Shown: positions 8,178 through 17,260 of the stretch, in pieces
Position numbering within the stretch: the stretch's first letter is position 1
Layout of the letters: every line of letters begins with the position of its first letter
The notes under the pieces: generated by a model
The model's database searches: none
Told to the model about the DNA's origin: nothing
The model's input: only the letters and a program-made list of their open reading frames with translations
Program-made: the position numbers and the translations under genes
Assembly: GCA_021202275.1 (NCBI GenBank)
Contig: JAJQDI010000009.1
Span: 472,004 to 536,003 of the forward strand
Direction of reading: 5' to 3'
Source of the DNA: Bacteroides sp.
GTDB taxonomy: Bacteria; Bacteroidota; Bacteroidia; Bacteroidales; Bacteroidaceae
DNA length: 64,000 nt

Positions 8178-8496
8178 AAGGCATTTAGATCCTTCCCTCC
8201 GGTCATGACCATTGCCTGACAGGTAACACCAGGGAACGTTGGACCATTTACGAAGTACGATTGAAAATACCAGTACTTCCCGGTAAACATCCACCTGTAG
8301 AGACGCACGGCGTACGTCTCCGCGATACACGTCCAACCCTATAGGGATACATCGCTGCCCTATATATTTTTTGTTCTTCTGTCTGTTCCTATCTATTTTT
8401 CAGACAAAAGAACAAAAGTACAGAAGAAGAAAGATAAAATGTGTCGACCCACATCTATCTGCAACTTATAACTTAAAACTCAAAACTTATAACTTC
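8178..8496. repeat. dispersed intergenic repeat, diverged copy
   Basis: It shares with 27830-28190 the phrases GGTCATGACC, AGGGAACGTTGGA-like, GACGCA...GTCTCCGCGATACACGTC, a poly-A/GAAGAA stretch and CACATCTATCTGCAACTTATAACT. Heptamer-type AACTTATAACTTAAAACTC repeats run up to the next start codon. There is no gene. It separates tube from chaperone. Confidence 0.6.
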
Positions 8497-8994
8497 ATGG
8501 TTATGGAAGAAAAAACGATCGAACAGAAGGTGGCCGATGCCATCCTGCAGGAAGATTTCACAGTGAAGATAGGTCCGCGGGAATATCCCGTGCAGCCCAT
8601 CTCCTACGGCACGCTGATCCGTGTATCGGCCATCATCTCTACCCTGCCCCGGCTCGAAGAGGATGAGACGGTATTTGCCGGGGCCCTGCGCAGCGGAGCA
8701 CATGCCGACAAACTGGCCCGGATAGCTGCCCTGTGCATACTCAACCGCAAAGACACCCGACCGCGCTACAGGCGCAAGTGGCTTGTCTGCCGGGAGATGA
8801 CGGAGCCGGGTGTGGAACAGCTGACACAGGACATTCTCTACCACTGCAACATCGGAGAGGTAGGCCAGATCTTACGTAAGATATTTAGCCGGATGGAGTT
8901 ATCCGATTTTTTCGGAGTTATGGTTTCCCTAAGCGGAGTCAATCTGATAGCGGAGACCACAACGACAGCATCTGGGCATCTATCGGAGGAATGA
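8497..8994 (+). CDS. tail assembly chaperone, G-type (non-contractile tail)
   Basis: 165 residues from ATG 8497 (a second ATG at 8503 is equally good). Position between tube and tape measure, size, and the overlapping small frame downstream match the G / GT chaperone pair of long-tailed phages, which coats the tape measure during tail assembly. The codons GAT TTT TTC (8905-8913) contain the slippery heptamer T TTT TTC in the correct phase for a -1 shift. After the shift the reading continues with RSYGFPKRSQ...SIWASIGG into the frame starting at 8991. The longer upstream open frame (from 8371) is repeat DNA. Confidence 0.7.
   Translation: MVMEEKTIEQKVADAILQEDFTVKIGPREYPVQPISYGTLIRVSAIISTLPRLEEDETVFAGALRSGAHADKLARIAALCILNRKDTRPRYRRKWLVCREMTEPGVEQLTQDILYHCNIGEVGQILRKIFSRMELSDFFGVMVSLSGVNLIAETTTTASGHLSEE
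8907..8913 (+). promoter_or_regulatory. predicted -1 ribosomal frameshift site (T TTT TTC)
   Basis: The heptamer is in phase with codons GAT TTT TTC of the chaperone gene. The -1 frame is open from here through 9152 and reads plausible protein sequence, so a GT-type fusion of about 217 residues (8497-9152) is predicted. Confidence 0.6.
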
Positions 8995-9152
8995 GCAAAA
9001 GCTACCGACTGACGCCGGACTATATCCTCTGGGAAATGAGCTTTGCCAACGCAACCATGTACAACGCCATATTGCCCAGCTACGGAGACCCCAAAGAGCC
9101 GACGGAGAAAGAGGTAGATTTTGAAGATCTGGAAAAGGAATTGTTTTTCTGA
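8991..9152 (+). CDS. T-type extension of the tail assembly chaperone
   Basis: The frame after the slip reads through MSKSYRLTPDYILWEMSFAN and ends at 9152. From the ATG at 8991, which overlaps the stop of the G gene as ATGA, it is 53 residues. It is most likely made as the C-terminal part of a frameshift product, since the same frame is already open upstream with natural-looking sequence. It lies directly before the tape measure, as T does in lambda-like tails. Confidence 0.65.
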   Translation: MSKSYRLTPDYILWEMSFANATMYNAILPSYGDPKEPTEKEVDFEDLEKELFF

Positions 9153-9305
9153 GAACGCGTTTTATAGCATAAAGGCATGTTTCAGGAACGGCTGTGTCGG
9201 CAGACTCCTTCCCATGTACAGGGTGGTGGGGTGCAGACGCAGCCGTTTGCTGGTAAAAGCCAGCAAACAGATACAGATCAAACAATATAAACAAATACAA
9301 GTGAT

Positions 9306-12300
9306 ATGGAAAGTAACGAACGTAATCCTTTCGGGATCGTAGATCCGGAGGAATTCAAAAACCAGACAGATGCCGTCCGGAGCAGCTTAGAAAGCACAGC
9401 GGTGCGCGTGGCAAGTGCTTCGCTTTCGGCAACGAGCGGTAGCAGTGGCGCGGGCAGTTCTTCGATCGGCGGGTCGGGGAGCGCCTTCTCCACCCAAGAG
9501 ATCAAGGAGTTTATCCAGGAGTTGATCAAGGTACAGAAAGAGTATGACGAACTGGCCCAATCTATGTCCAAAGTGATCAGTAACCAGGCAGAGGCCAGTA
9601 AGGTGATGCAGCAGGTGAGCGAGATAGCGACGAAAAGCCCGTTCAGCGTCAAAGAGCTTACCTCAGCCTCCGAGCATCTGCTTTCCTGCGGCACGGAAAC
9701 GAAAGAACTGGTAGCTCAACTGGAAATGTTGGGAAATGTGGCCACGGGCACCAGTACCCCACTCGATCGGCTCACTAATCTCTTCGGAGAGATGCAGAAA
9801 TCGGGCAGTGTCAGCACGGAAAGCCTGGATCAAATGGCCTCTATGGGCATCCCTGTTTACGAACAGCTGGCCACCGTAATGGGCATTACGGCAGATGAAG
9901 CGAGAAACAGTACAGTTTCCTTCGACGATATGCAGCAGGTATTCTGGAACCTGACCGCGGCAGGCGGACAGTTTGAGAACAGCATGCGGGAACAGTCTAT
10001 TTCCATGAACGAACTCTTCGGCACGATCAAAACAGGATGGGACACCGTAATGACCGGACTGGGCGGAGAAGACAACCCGCTGATCTCGGGCAATATGGGT
10101 AAATATGTAGCGGAAAACTACAAGGTTATCGGCGAGGCTATTACCACCCTGAAAGACGCGCACGGCATCTATAAAGCGGCCTTAGCAGTGAGCAACGCGA
10201 TAGAGAACAGCGCCATCGTTGCCAAAAAGGGGCTACTCACCGTTACCACCCTGCTCACTGCGGCACAGAAAGGGCTGAATGCTGTATTAGCCAAAAATCC
10301 GTTTGTATTGATCGCCACCGTAGCACTCACGGCCGCTACGGCTATAGCGCGCTTTACCAGAACTACAAAGGAAGCTACCAGGGAGACGGAGGCTACGACC
10401 AAACCTATCCGCGAGGAATACGGGGCTACCCAGATCCTGTTGGATAAACTGAAAGATGCCAATACACAGGAAGAGGAACGCCGACGCATTCTGGCCCGGC
10501 TGCGCGAACTTAATCCGGATGTTGTGAAGGGGATCGAAGATGAAAATATGGCTCTGGATGAGACCAATGAAAAGATAGAGGAGAACATGCATCTGTCGCT
10601 GTTGCAAGCGGCAATGAAAGAAAAGGCTGCATCTACAAATCATACAAAGACCCTCAATGAGTTGCAGGAAGCAGCCGATCGCAAAAGGGAAAGTGAAGTA
10701 CCCGCGATCAATTATCTGGCGGATTTCAACGATCGTTATCAGAATAAAAAGGCAACAGCCCATAAAGGGGAACTTAATACACTCTCGAAGGAAATTGATG
10801 AGATCATGAACTCTTCAGAGACGGCCGCAGAAAAGATGATAAAACTTCACGAGCTCAAACAAAAGCTGGAAGAACCGGGTGCCATTTGGGGCAACAGAGA
10901 TATCATGCGGGAATTGTTTAGTGGGATTGATATGACAGCAATCAATTATTCTTTTGAAAATTATAACAACCTCAGTGAACAATACATCCAGTCCACCACA
11001 AGAATGCGTGAAGAAGCGGAAAAGTTGGTAGCACTCATGAATCTCGACCCGGAACAGAGTAAAAAATTGGTAGATTCACTGATGGAGTCTCTTGCTCCCG
11101 ACAACAGCGAAAAGCCAAAGGCTGTTACTCCGAAAAGCAATAACAATGCCTCCAAACAAAGAGAGAACGACCAGAAAGAGTTGAAAGAACTCACCCGTAA
11201 GGCCCAGGAAGATCTGGAAAAAATGACGTTTGACATACAGGCAGACGGAATGCAAAAGCGGCTCGATCTCTCTCAGCAGGAATATAAGAAAAAAGAGGAT
11301 CAACTCAAAGAGAGCTACGAAAGACAAAAGAAGCTCTACAAAGATCTCAAAATGAACGATCCGGAACTGCTACATGAAATAGAAAATACATACGCTTCCA
11401 ACATTAGTCTAAACAAACAAGCCAAAGACAAACGGGATCAACAGATCAGAGAAGACGGGCAGGCAAGTTTTGATAAGATGATGGAAGAAGTAAACGTGTC
11501 CAAAGGCAGCCAGGAATCAAAACGAGTCGCAGATATCAACAAAAAAGCTGAGGATAGAATAAAGTATGCAGCCCAGCAACTTGCGGCGGAAAGCATCAGT
11601 ACAGAGCAATACGATGCTTATATCAGCCAGGTAGAAGTGGCCCGCACAGCAGAACTGACCGAAGAGTTGCTGGGGCACTACAAAGACTACTACACACGCC
11701 GTGAAGAACTGGATCAGGAATACATGGATAAGGAGCAAACCCTGCTGAGTGATAATTCTCTGGACCCGGAAGTATTGCGGAATGCCTTAGAAGAGCTACA
11801 CAAAGAGTGGGACGGAGCACTGGCTGCCATGGATATTGAAAAGTTCAAAGGAGATGTCGACTTTGATGATTTCATTGCCAATATGGATATGCTCTCAGGC
11901 AACTCTCTCACTATGTTCCGGAAAAAGTTTGCGAATTTTCTGCAACAGGCAGGCGATCAGATGAATCCGGAAGATCTCAAAGGACTGACGGCAGTATTTG
12001 AGCAACTGGATCTGAAAATAGCACAGAAAGATCCGTTTGGCGAGTTGAAAGGCAGTGTCGAGGGATATACGGCAGCCAACCAACGGCTCAAAGAGGTGAA
12101 ACAAGCCCTGATAGACTCCGAAGGCAAGGAGAATGTGGTGATCACGGTCTACGACAAGAATCTGAAAGAGTCCGTACAACTGACCGTCAGCAAAGAAGAA
12201 GCTGAAAAACGCCTGAAAGATGCCGAAATTGAACGTGCCACAGCCCTGCAAAAGCTGAATGCAAGCGTCAGTGGTGCGGCGGCTATCATGAAAGAATACA

Positions 12301-12593
12301 TGGGTGCAGCCGGCAGTGTGATGGGCACATTGGAAGACTTCGGAATAGATGTTCCGGACAGTATCAAAGGAGCCATGGAGGGCATGAATCAGACCATGGA
12401 TAGCCTCGCTTCCATCAATTTCTCAAACCCGGCCAGCATCATTACTGGTGCGGCAGGAGCATTGAGTGGTGTAGTCAAAACAGTAAGTTCCCTGTTCAAC
12501 AAAGACAACAAAAAAAGAGAAAGAGATCCAACGCTTGCAAAAGGAGGTGGAAGGGCTGCAAAAGGCTTACGAAAACTTAGACAAGGCCATTGA
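9306..12593 (+). CDS. tape measure protein 1, N-terminal part (frameshifted)
   Basis: 1,095 residues. It has a tape-measure N-terminal domain (about residues 90-290, with phrases KSPFSVKELTSASEHLLSCG and GNVATGTSTPLDRLTNLFGE), two short hydrophobic stretches near 290-345, then long charged helical regions typical of tape measures that set tail length. The last residues (from about KKRERDPTLAKGG) are out of frame. At a run of seven A (12510-12516), removing one A gives KKEKEIQRLQKEVEG, which joins the next open frame at 12535. The intact protein would run from 9306 to 13452, about 1,381 residues. Either a real frameshift mutation, phase variation at the A run, or a base error. Confidence 0.85.
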   Translation: MESNERNPFGIVDPEEFKNQTDAVRSSLESTAVRVASASLSATSGSSGAGSSSIGGSGSAFSTQEIKEFIQELIKVQKEYDELAQSMSKVISNQAEASKVMQQVSEIATKSPFSVKELTSASEHLLSCGTETKELVAQLEMLGNVATGTSTPLDRLTNLFGEMQKSGSVSTESLDQMASMGIPVYEQLATVMGITADEARNSTVSFDDMQQVFWNLTAAGGQFENSMREQSISMNELFGTIKTGWDTVMTGLGGEDNPLISGNMGKYVAENYKVIGEAITTLKDAHGIYKAALAVSNAIENSAIVAKKGLLTVTTLLTAAQKGLNAVLAKNPFVLIATVALTAATAIARFTRTTKEATRETEATTKPIREEYGATQILLDKLKDANTQEEERRRILARLRELNPDVVKGIEDENMALDETNEKIEENMHLSLLQAAMKEKAASTNHTKTLNELQEAADRKRESEVPAINYLADFNDRYQNKKATAHKGELNTLSKEIDEIMNSSETAAEKMIKLHELKQKLEEPGAIWGNRDIMRELFSGIDMTAINYSFENYNNLSEQYIQSTTRMREEAEKLVALMNLDPEQSKKLVDSLMESLAPDNSEKPKAVTPKSNNNASKQRENDQKELKELTRKAQEDLEKMTFDIQADGMQKRLDLSQQEYKKKEDQLKESYERQKKLYKDLKMNDPELLHEIENTYASNISLNKQAKDKRDQQIREDGQASFDKMMEEVNVSKGSQESKRVADINKKAEDRIKYAAQQLAAESISTEQYDAYISQVEVARTAELTEELLGHYKDYYTRREELDQEYMDKEQTLLSDNSLDPEVLRNALEELHKEWDGALAAMDIEKFKGDVDFDDFIANMDMLSGNSLTMFRKKFANFLQQAGDQMNPEDLKGLTAVFEQLDLKIAQKDPFGELKGSVEGYTAANQRLKEVKQALIDSEGKENVVITVYDKNLKESVQLTVSKEEAEKRLKDAEIERATALQKLNASVSGAAAIMKEYMGAAGSVMGTLEDFGIDVPDSIKGAMEGMNQTMDSLASINFSNPASIITGAAGALSGVVKTVSSLFNKDNKKRERDPTLAKGGGRAAKGLRKLRQGH

Positions 12594-13452
12594 CAAAGCG
12601 TTCTCCAGCGATGCCTCGAAAATGATCGACAAGCAAAACGATCTGCTTGAGCAACAGAAGCTCCTGATCCAGAAACAGATCCAGGAAGAGAACAGCAAGA
12701 AGAAGACCGATAAGTCTAAGATCGAAGACTGGAACAAACAGATCGAGCAGATCAACGAACAACTGGAGCAGAACAGGGAAAAAGCCAAAGACGTGATCTT
12801 CGGGGCAGACCTGCAAAGTGCCATCAACGATTTTGCACAGGCCTATATGAGTGCCTGGGAAGCCGGAGAAGACAAGGCTACGGCCATGAAGGATGTGGTA
12901 GACAACATGATCAAAGGAGTGATCATGGAAGCCATCAAAGGAGACCTGGCCAGTAAGGTAGAGACCCTGCGCAACAAGATCCTGCAAATGCTCGAAGGCG
13001 ATGGCATGATCGATGAGAACGAGATCGAGCAGCTCTACCGGGATATGCAACGCACCACAGACGAGCTCAACAAGAGGTACGAAAAGATAGAATACCTCTT
13101 CGAAGCCATGGACGAGGCGGAACCCTACACTCAGGAATCTACCCGGGGCGGGTTCGAAGCCATGTCGCAGGAGACAGCCGGAGAACTCAACGGAAGATTT
13201 ACTGCCCTGCAACTGGCAGGAGAAGAGATCAAACTCCAGAACGTGGTACAGACTACACTGATGACGGAGATGGCAATGGGCATAGATTCACTACGTATGC
13301 ACACACAGATTATCTCCTTAGATCTCTCAGAGATCAAAGACATCAGCTTCCGATCCATGGATCACCTTGCGGCCATCGAAAAGAACACCAAACATCTGCA
13401 ATTTATGAGAGACGATCTAACCCGTATTAAAAACCATATAAACAATCTGTAA
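12535..13452 (+). CDS. tape measure protein 1, C-terminal part
   Basis: 305 residues counted from a TTG at 12535, but the frame is open from the A run at 12510-12516 and clearly continues the tape measure. It consists of a coiled-coil region (LEQQKLLIQKQIQEE and nearby), the phrase FGADLQSAINDFAQAYMSAW, and a distal helical end. An independent start is unlikely. A diverged copy of part of this segment is found at 15290-15574. Confidence 0.8.
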   Translation: MQKEVEGLQKAYENLDKAIDKAFSSDASKMIDKQNDLLEQQKLLIQKQIQEENSKKKTDKSKIEDWNKQIEQINEQLEQNREKAKDVIFGADLQSAINDFAQAYMSAWEAGEDKATAMKDVVDNMIKGVIMEAIKGDLASKVETLRNKILQMLEGDGMIDENEIEQLYRDMQRTTDELNKRYEKIEYLFEAMDEAEPYTQESTRGGFEAMSQETAGELNGRFTALQLAGEEIKLQNVVQTTLMTEMAMGIDSLRMHTQIISLDLSEIKDISFRSMDHLAAIEKNTKHLQFMRDDLTRIKNHINNL

Positions 13453-13454
13453 AG

Positions 13455-13877
13455 ATGGAACATCTGAAAAAAGTACTTCAATCGGCAGGCCTTCAAGGGG
13501 CTTGCAGTAAATCACATAAAGTATCAGACTACAGAAGCCTGGTCTGGCTCTTCTTCTCTCCACAAGGAAGGGAGTTTTGTATAGAGAACAGTTTTCCCGA
13601 TCCGCAGCAATTTGCCTCCATAGCAGAAGGTATAGAGCCTTACGGGGTATATGTAAACCGTGGAGAAGTGATACAGGAGAATCCCGAGCAATTTGCAGCT
13701 GTAGGAAATACCACTGCCCGGCTCACTTTTGACGATCCTCAGCGGGTACACAAAGTAATACTCATGCACGGAGCCAAAGCACATATACAGGCTTCTAACT
13801 ATGCAGTGATCCTATTGGTAAAGACCCAGGATTGTGATGTAAAAATTCAAAAAGACCAAACCGTTGTCATACTGTAA
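13455..13877 (+). CDS. small distal-tail protein
   Basis: 140 residues, starting 2 bp after the tape-measure stop. The sequence contains SLVWLFFSPQGREFCIENSF, and the C-terminal half is beta-rich. I recognise the position (between tape measure and distal-tail protein in Bacteroidales siphophage-type modules) but not a function. It overlaps nothing and is followed after 4 bp by the next tail gene. Confidence 0.65.
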   Translation: MEHLKKVLQSAGLQGACSKSHKVSDYRSLVWLFFSPQGREFCIENSFPDPQQFASIAEGIEPYGVYVNRGEVIQENPEQFAAVGNTTARLTFDDPQRVHKVILMHGAKAHIQASNYAVILLVKTQDCDVKIQKDQTVVIL

Positions 13878-13881
13878 CATT

Positions 13882-14298
13882 ATGAAATACTCAGGACGTT
13901 GTAAGATCAATACAAAAGACTTGTGGGATGCTTTCGGAGGCATCCTCCAACGGGGAGCATACGAAGAACTGCTCACCCCCACCCGGCTCAAAAGCTTTAT
14001 CGAGAACAAAAGCAGACTCGAACATGGAACCCAGGTGCTGATCAAAGACCCGAAGCTGGAAGAAAGAACCATCACCCTCTCGATCATGATCCATGGCAAA
14101 GACGAAGAGGAGTATCTGAAAAACTATCAGGCATTCCTACAGGAACTCTACAAAGGAGAGATTGTAATGGAGATTCCCAAACTCAAACAAACTTTCTATC
14201 TGCTCTTTGATTCCTGTAGCAAGTATGGGAATTACGGAAAGAAGGCAGGGAAGTTTCAACTCAAACTCAGAGAACCGAACCCGGATAGAAGAGAATAA
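13882..14298 (+). CDS. distal tail (Dit-like) protein
   Basis: 138 residues from ATG 13882 (a GTG/ATG-like extension to 13864 is less likely). It begins MKYSGRCKINTKDLWDAFGG, with beta-rich phrases EERTITLSIMIHGKDEEEYL and KGEIVMEIPKLKQTFYLLF. Size and place after the tape measure suit a Dit-like hub that joins the tube to the tail-tip protein. The tail-tip itself would be the inverted gene at 1-2121. Assignment by context, moderate confidence. Confidence 0.6.
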   Translation: MKYSGRCKINTKDLWDAFGGILQRGAYEELLTPTRLKSFIENKSRLEHGTQVLIKDPKLEERTITLSIMIHGKDEEEYLKNYQAFLQELYKGEIVMEIPKLKQTFYLLFDSCSKYGNYGKKAGKFQLKLREPNPDRRE

Positions 14299-14454
14299 TT
14301 TTTCACACCACCCAAGCAGAGTGTTCCTCAGAATTAAATATTTTGAGGAATACTCTAAAATACGACCAAATCAAGGCTTTTATTTTGTGAAATTGAAAAA
14401 AATGTTACTTTCATTCTTTAAGTCAACACACGAATTTAACAAAAAGAATTAATC

Positions 14455-14733
14455 ATGAAAAAGTTATTGGTCGTATTATTTGTAAGTCTGATCCTGGCAG
14501 GATGTAGCGATGAGAAAAAAGCGCAGAGACTTATTAAACAGTATTTGAAAGAAAACTTAAATGATCCATCGTCTTACAAACCTGTATCATTTGGGGAATT
14601 AGATCGTCATCTCCCTTCTTTTTCCCGTATGAAACATAAGTATCGCGCAAAGAATGCAATGGGAGCGATTATTCTGGAAGAAAATACATTTTGTTTCAAT
14701 AACGAATTGACAAAAATAGTAACTATTGAATAA
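14455..14733 (+). CDS. small lipoprotein, tandem copy 1
   Basis: 92 residues with a lipoprotein signal, LLVVLFVSLILAGCSD, cysteine at about residue 17, then QRLIKQYLKENLNDPSSYKP. The rest is soluble, outer-membrane or periplasmic facing. A second copy follows at 14829, almost identical in the first 50 residues. It is the first gene after the tail-tube operon, so it could be a cargo (moron) gene. Some phage lipoproteins block incoming phage DNA by acting on tape measures, but a link here is only a suggestion. Confidence 0.75.
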   Translation: MKKLLVVLFVSLILAGCSDEKKAQRLIKQYLKENLNDPSSYKPVSFGELDRHLPSFSRMKHKYRAKNAMGAIILEENTFCFNNELTKIVTIE

Positions 14734-14828
14734 TCAAATACAAATACATGACAAAAAATATTCATATTCTATTATTTACAACAACTAACTATTTTATATA
14801 GTATAAATTTCTTAAAAAGAAATCAATC

Positions 14829-15116
14829 ATGAAAAAGTTACTTGTGATATTATTCATAAGTCTAATCCTGGCAGGATGTAGTGATGAAAAGAAAGCTCAA
14901 AGACTTATTAAACAGTATTTGAAGGAGAATTTAAATGATCCGTCATCTTATCAACCTGTATCATTTGGTGAATTAGAAGTTTATTCTACTAAATATGGGC
15001 AACTTATCAACATGAAACATAAATATCGTGCAAAAAATGCAATGGGAGCAATTATTTTAGAAGAAAATACATTTGAGTTTGATGATGCATTTACTAAAGT
15101 ATACCGGATGAAGTAG
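14829..15116 (+). CDS. small lipoprotein, tandem copy 2
   Basis: 95 residues, paralogue of the gene at 14455. The signal MKKLLVILFISLILAGCSD and the core are nearly the same. The middle differs (copy 2 has EVYSTKYGQLINMKHK where copy 1 is shorter), and so does the C-terminus. The spacing of about 95 bp and two similar 5' ends suggest a tandem duplication that has since diverged. A strong terminator follows at 15188-15228. Confidence 0.75.
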   Translation: MKKLLVILFISLILAGCSDEKKAQRLIKQYLKENLNDPSSYQPVSFGELEVYSTKYGQLINMKHKYRAKNAMGAIILEENTFEFDDAFTKVYRMK

Positions 15117-15187
15117 TATTATTTATCGAAATTCCAACAATATATCAATCTACTGAGATAGTTAATTATCTTAATAAATTACTATTA

Positions 15188-15228
15188 AAAAAGTCCTTAT
15201 TTCCTCATAAAGGAAATAAGGACTTTTT
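15188..15228 (+). terminator. strong terminator after lipoprotein pair
   Basis: Perfect 18-bp arms (15188-15205 and 15211-15228; core AAGTCCTTATTTCC) around a 5-nt loop. The left arm starts with a run of A and the right arm ends with a run of T, so it could work in both directions. Confidence 0.85.
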
Positions 15229-15289
15229 AATGACCACTTTCCAACAAAGACTACAAGACTTATTCCCCACTCATTAACAAAACAACTTA

Positions 15290-15574
15290 CTTGAGCAACA
15301 GAAGCTTCTGATCCAGGAAGAGAACAGCAAGAAAAAGACAGATAAGTCTAAGATCGAAGACTGGAACAAACAGATCGAGCAGATCAACGAAAAGCTGGAA
15401 GAAAACAAGGAAAAAGCCAAAGACGTGATCTTCGGGGCAGACCTGCAAAGTGCCATCAACGACTTTGCACAGGCCTATATGAGTGCCTGGGAGGCCGGAG
15501 AAGACAAGGCAATCGCCATGAAAAATGAGGTAGACAACAGGATCAGATACATGATCCTGTTGTTTATCCTATAA
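15290..15574 (+). pseudogene. fragment of a second tape-measure C-terminal region
   Basis: Reads LEQQKLLIQEENSKKKTD through FGADLQSAINDFAQAYMSAW and then diverges to a stop at 15574. It matches 12645-12905 of tape measure 1 closely but with many synonymous differences and a 12-bp deletion, so it is an old or foreign paralogue and not a fresh duplication. It has no start codon in a sensible context. Confidence 0.75.
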
Positions 15575-15683
15575 AAGTGATTGTTGGCAACGGTAAGAAC
15601 CCATATCTCAACGAAATACAGAAAATAGCCGAAGACTTCTTAGTTTTCCAAACCACCCTTATTCTTACATAGAGAGGAGACTG

Positions 15684-16598
15684 TTAATGGAACGTTACCT
15701 CTACACTTTCGATTAGTATCTGATAACCCCTTATGTCATAAGTCAGCGTTAACGGCAATTCGGCAGGAGTCAGATAAAGGTCTACAGGAAGATAAAGGCG
15801 AACAGAGTTGAAGTCGTCGGTGGTTAATGTAGTGCCATACCCCTGATTGTCCGATACAACATACGAACACTCTGTTGGATTGGAAGTATCCAACACATAT
15901 AAACTAACTCCCGGAACATAAGTCAACTGATATGTATATACCCCAATCTCTTCGTCCCATCCGGGATCTTCAATGATCAAGGTCCCCTCATTTATCACTG
16001 TTCCAGTATTCACAGTAAGCTGACCGATCCTGGCGTAACCTATCGGAGCAATATAAAAGGTGCCTGAGTTCATACTCAGACAAGAAGCTTTCAGATCACC
16101 TCCTACATAGAGGCTACCTGAATTGGAAAAATAGAAGAAGTCGTTGGTAAAGTTCGCAGTTCCACCATCCAGAATAAAAATATTGGAATCGCCATTCACT
16201 ACAAAAGAAGAGTTGATACGGCAATTCATTACCCCTCCGGGCATTACTATAATATCTATTCCCGTTCCCAAATTCCACTCCTGTACCTCCCAGACTCCTA
16301 CCACATAGATAACGATCCTGCCTCCTGTTCCATATTCATAATAACAAAAAGGAAGGGGACGCGCATAGTTGCCACAAATGGCATACGCATCACCCGGAAA
16401 TAAAGCAGTAACGTCGAGAATGTCAGTCACATCCAAAGGAACAGTCCTGTAATCCGGTGGAACCTCCATCCAGGCTCTGGTCTGTATCTCTACACTTCCG
16501 GAATCCGTAAAGCCCGGATCACCATCCTGTGTACAGGAAGCCAACCCTACGATACATAAAATTACCGGGAAAATCATTTTTCTGATTAAATCTGCCAT
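15684..16598 (-). CDS. secreted lipoprotein with beta-helix-like body
   Basis: 304 residues with a lipoprotein signal, VILCIVGLASC, cysteine near residue 22, followed by a beta-rich region with repeated patterns such as NIFILDGGTANFTNDFFYF and TVNTGTVINEGTLII that look like a right-handed beta-helix or stacked beta-solenoid. Probably exposed at the outer membrane. I do not recognise a named family. It is leftward, converging on the tail operon end, with an AT-rich 5' region at 16600-16670. Confidence 0.7.
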   Translation of the reverse strand: MADLIRKMIFPVILCIVGLASCTQDGDPGFTDSGSVEIQTRAWMEVPPDYRTVPLDVTDILDVTALFPGDAYAICGNYARPLPFCYYEYGTGGRIVIYVVGVWEVQEWNLGTGIDIIVMPGGVMNCRINSSFVVNGDSNIFILDGGTANFTNDFFYFSNSGSLYVGGDLKASCLSMNSGTFYIAPIGYARIGQLTVNTGTVINEGTLIIEDPGWDEEIGVYTYQLTYVPGVSLYVLDTSNPTECSYVVSDNQGYGTTLTTDDFNSVRLYLPVDLYLTPAELPLTLTYDIRGYQILIESVEVTFH

Positions 16599-16673
16599 AC
16601 TTGCTCTTTTTTAATAACATGCTATCCTGCAAATATAACTACGAAATTGATTTAACAAAAAAATATTAATTTT

Positions 16674-16847
16674 TTATTCCTGTCGGCTGTACTTATTTTT
16701 TGATTGGATAAAGGCACGAAAACATTCCAGCCATACTTTGAGTGCATCGTCCCCGCCTGTGTGAAGTATGTGGATCTGCGATTGAGCAGGCTTTATCTTT
16801 TGTCTGGTTATACCCGTGAGTAACAGTCGCTCCGGTTTTCTGTACAC
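16674..16847 (-). CDS. short ORF or gene remnant (57 residues)
   Basis: Reading leftward from a GTG at 16847: MYRKPERLLLTG, then IHILHTGGDDALKVWLECF, ending SRQE at 16674. It looks like real protein sequence and not random translation, with an in-frame stop just upstream, so it is either a very small gene or the C-terminal remnant of a larger one. No family can be named with confidence. Confidence 0.3.
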   Translation of the reverse strand: MYRKPERLLLTGITRQKIKPAQSQIHILHTGGDDALKVWLECFRAFIQSKNKYSRQE

Positions 16848-17260
16848 GCTGACCTCTCTGATCCTCTATACGTATAGAGAACCAGACGATGTCCTAACGA
16901 AATTATCCTGCCGCACAGTATTTGAGGTAAAGCTGCCACTTATCAATGTTGTCTATTCCTTTCCTACAAAAACAGGGTAATATCCTGAGAACGGCAAATT
17001 GCGGTTCAGTTCATTTAACGGGAGGGATATAGATAAGCCGCTTGTCGAAACAAACAGAATCTCTCAGAGTGAGTCCCGAAGTGGGAATGAACCAGACCCC
17101 AAAGATAGATATACGAAAAAAACGAGAGAATGTTTCCGATAAATGATTGGTGGAACAGAATACCGATCGCTTCGACTACGGAGAGGTATCTCCGGAAAGC
17201 CATACTCACCCGACTGGTGTCTATCAAACCTGTCTACCCTTCAGACCCCACCTCCCGGAT
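16848..17260. other. non-coding stretch
   Basis: No gene, repeat family or RNA is recognised. It contains a short perfect palindrome CTCTATACGTATAGAG (16870-16885). Confidence 0.4.
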
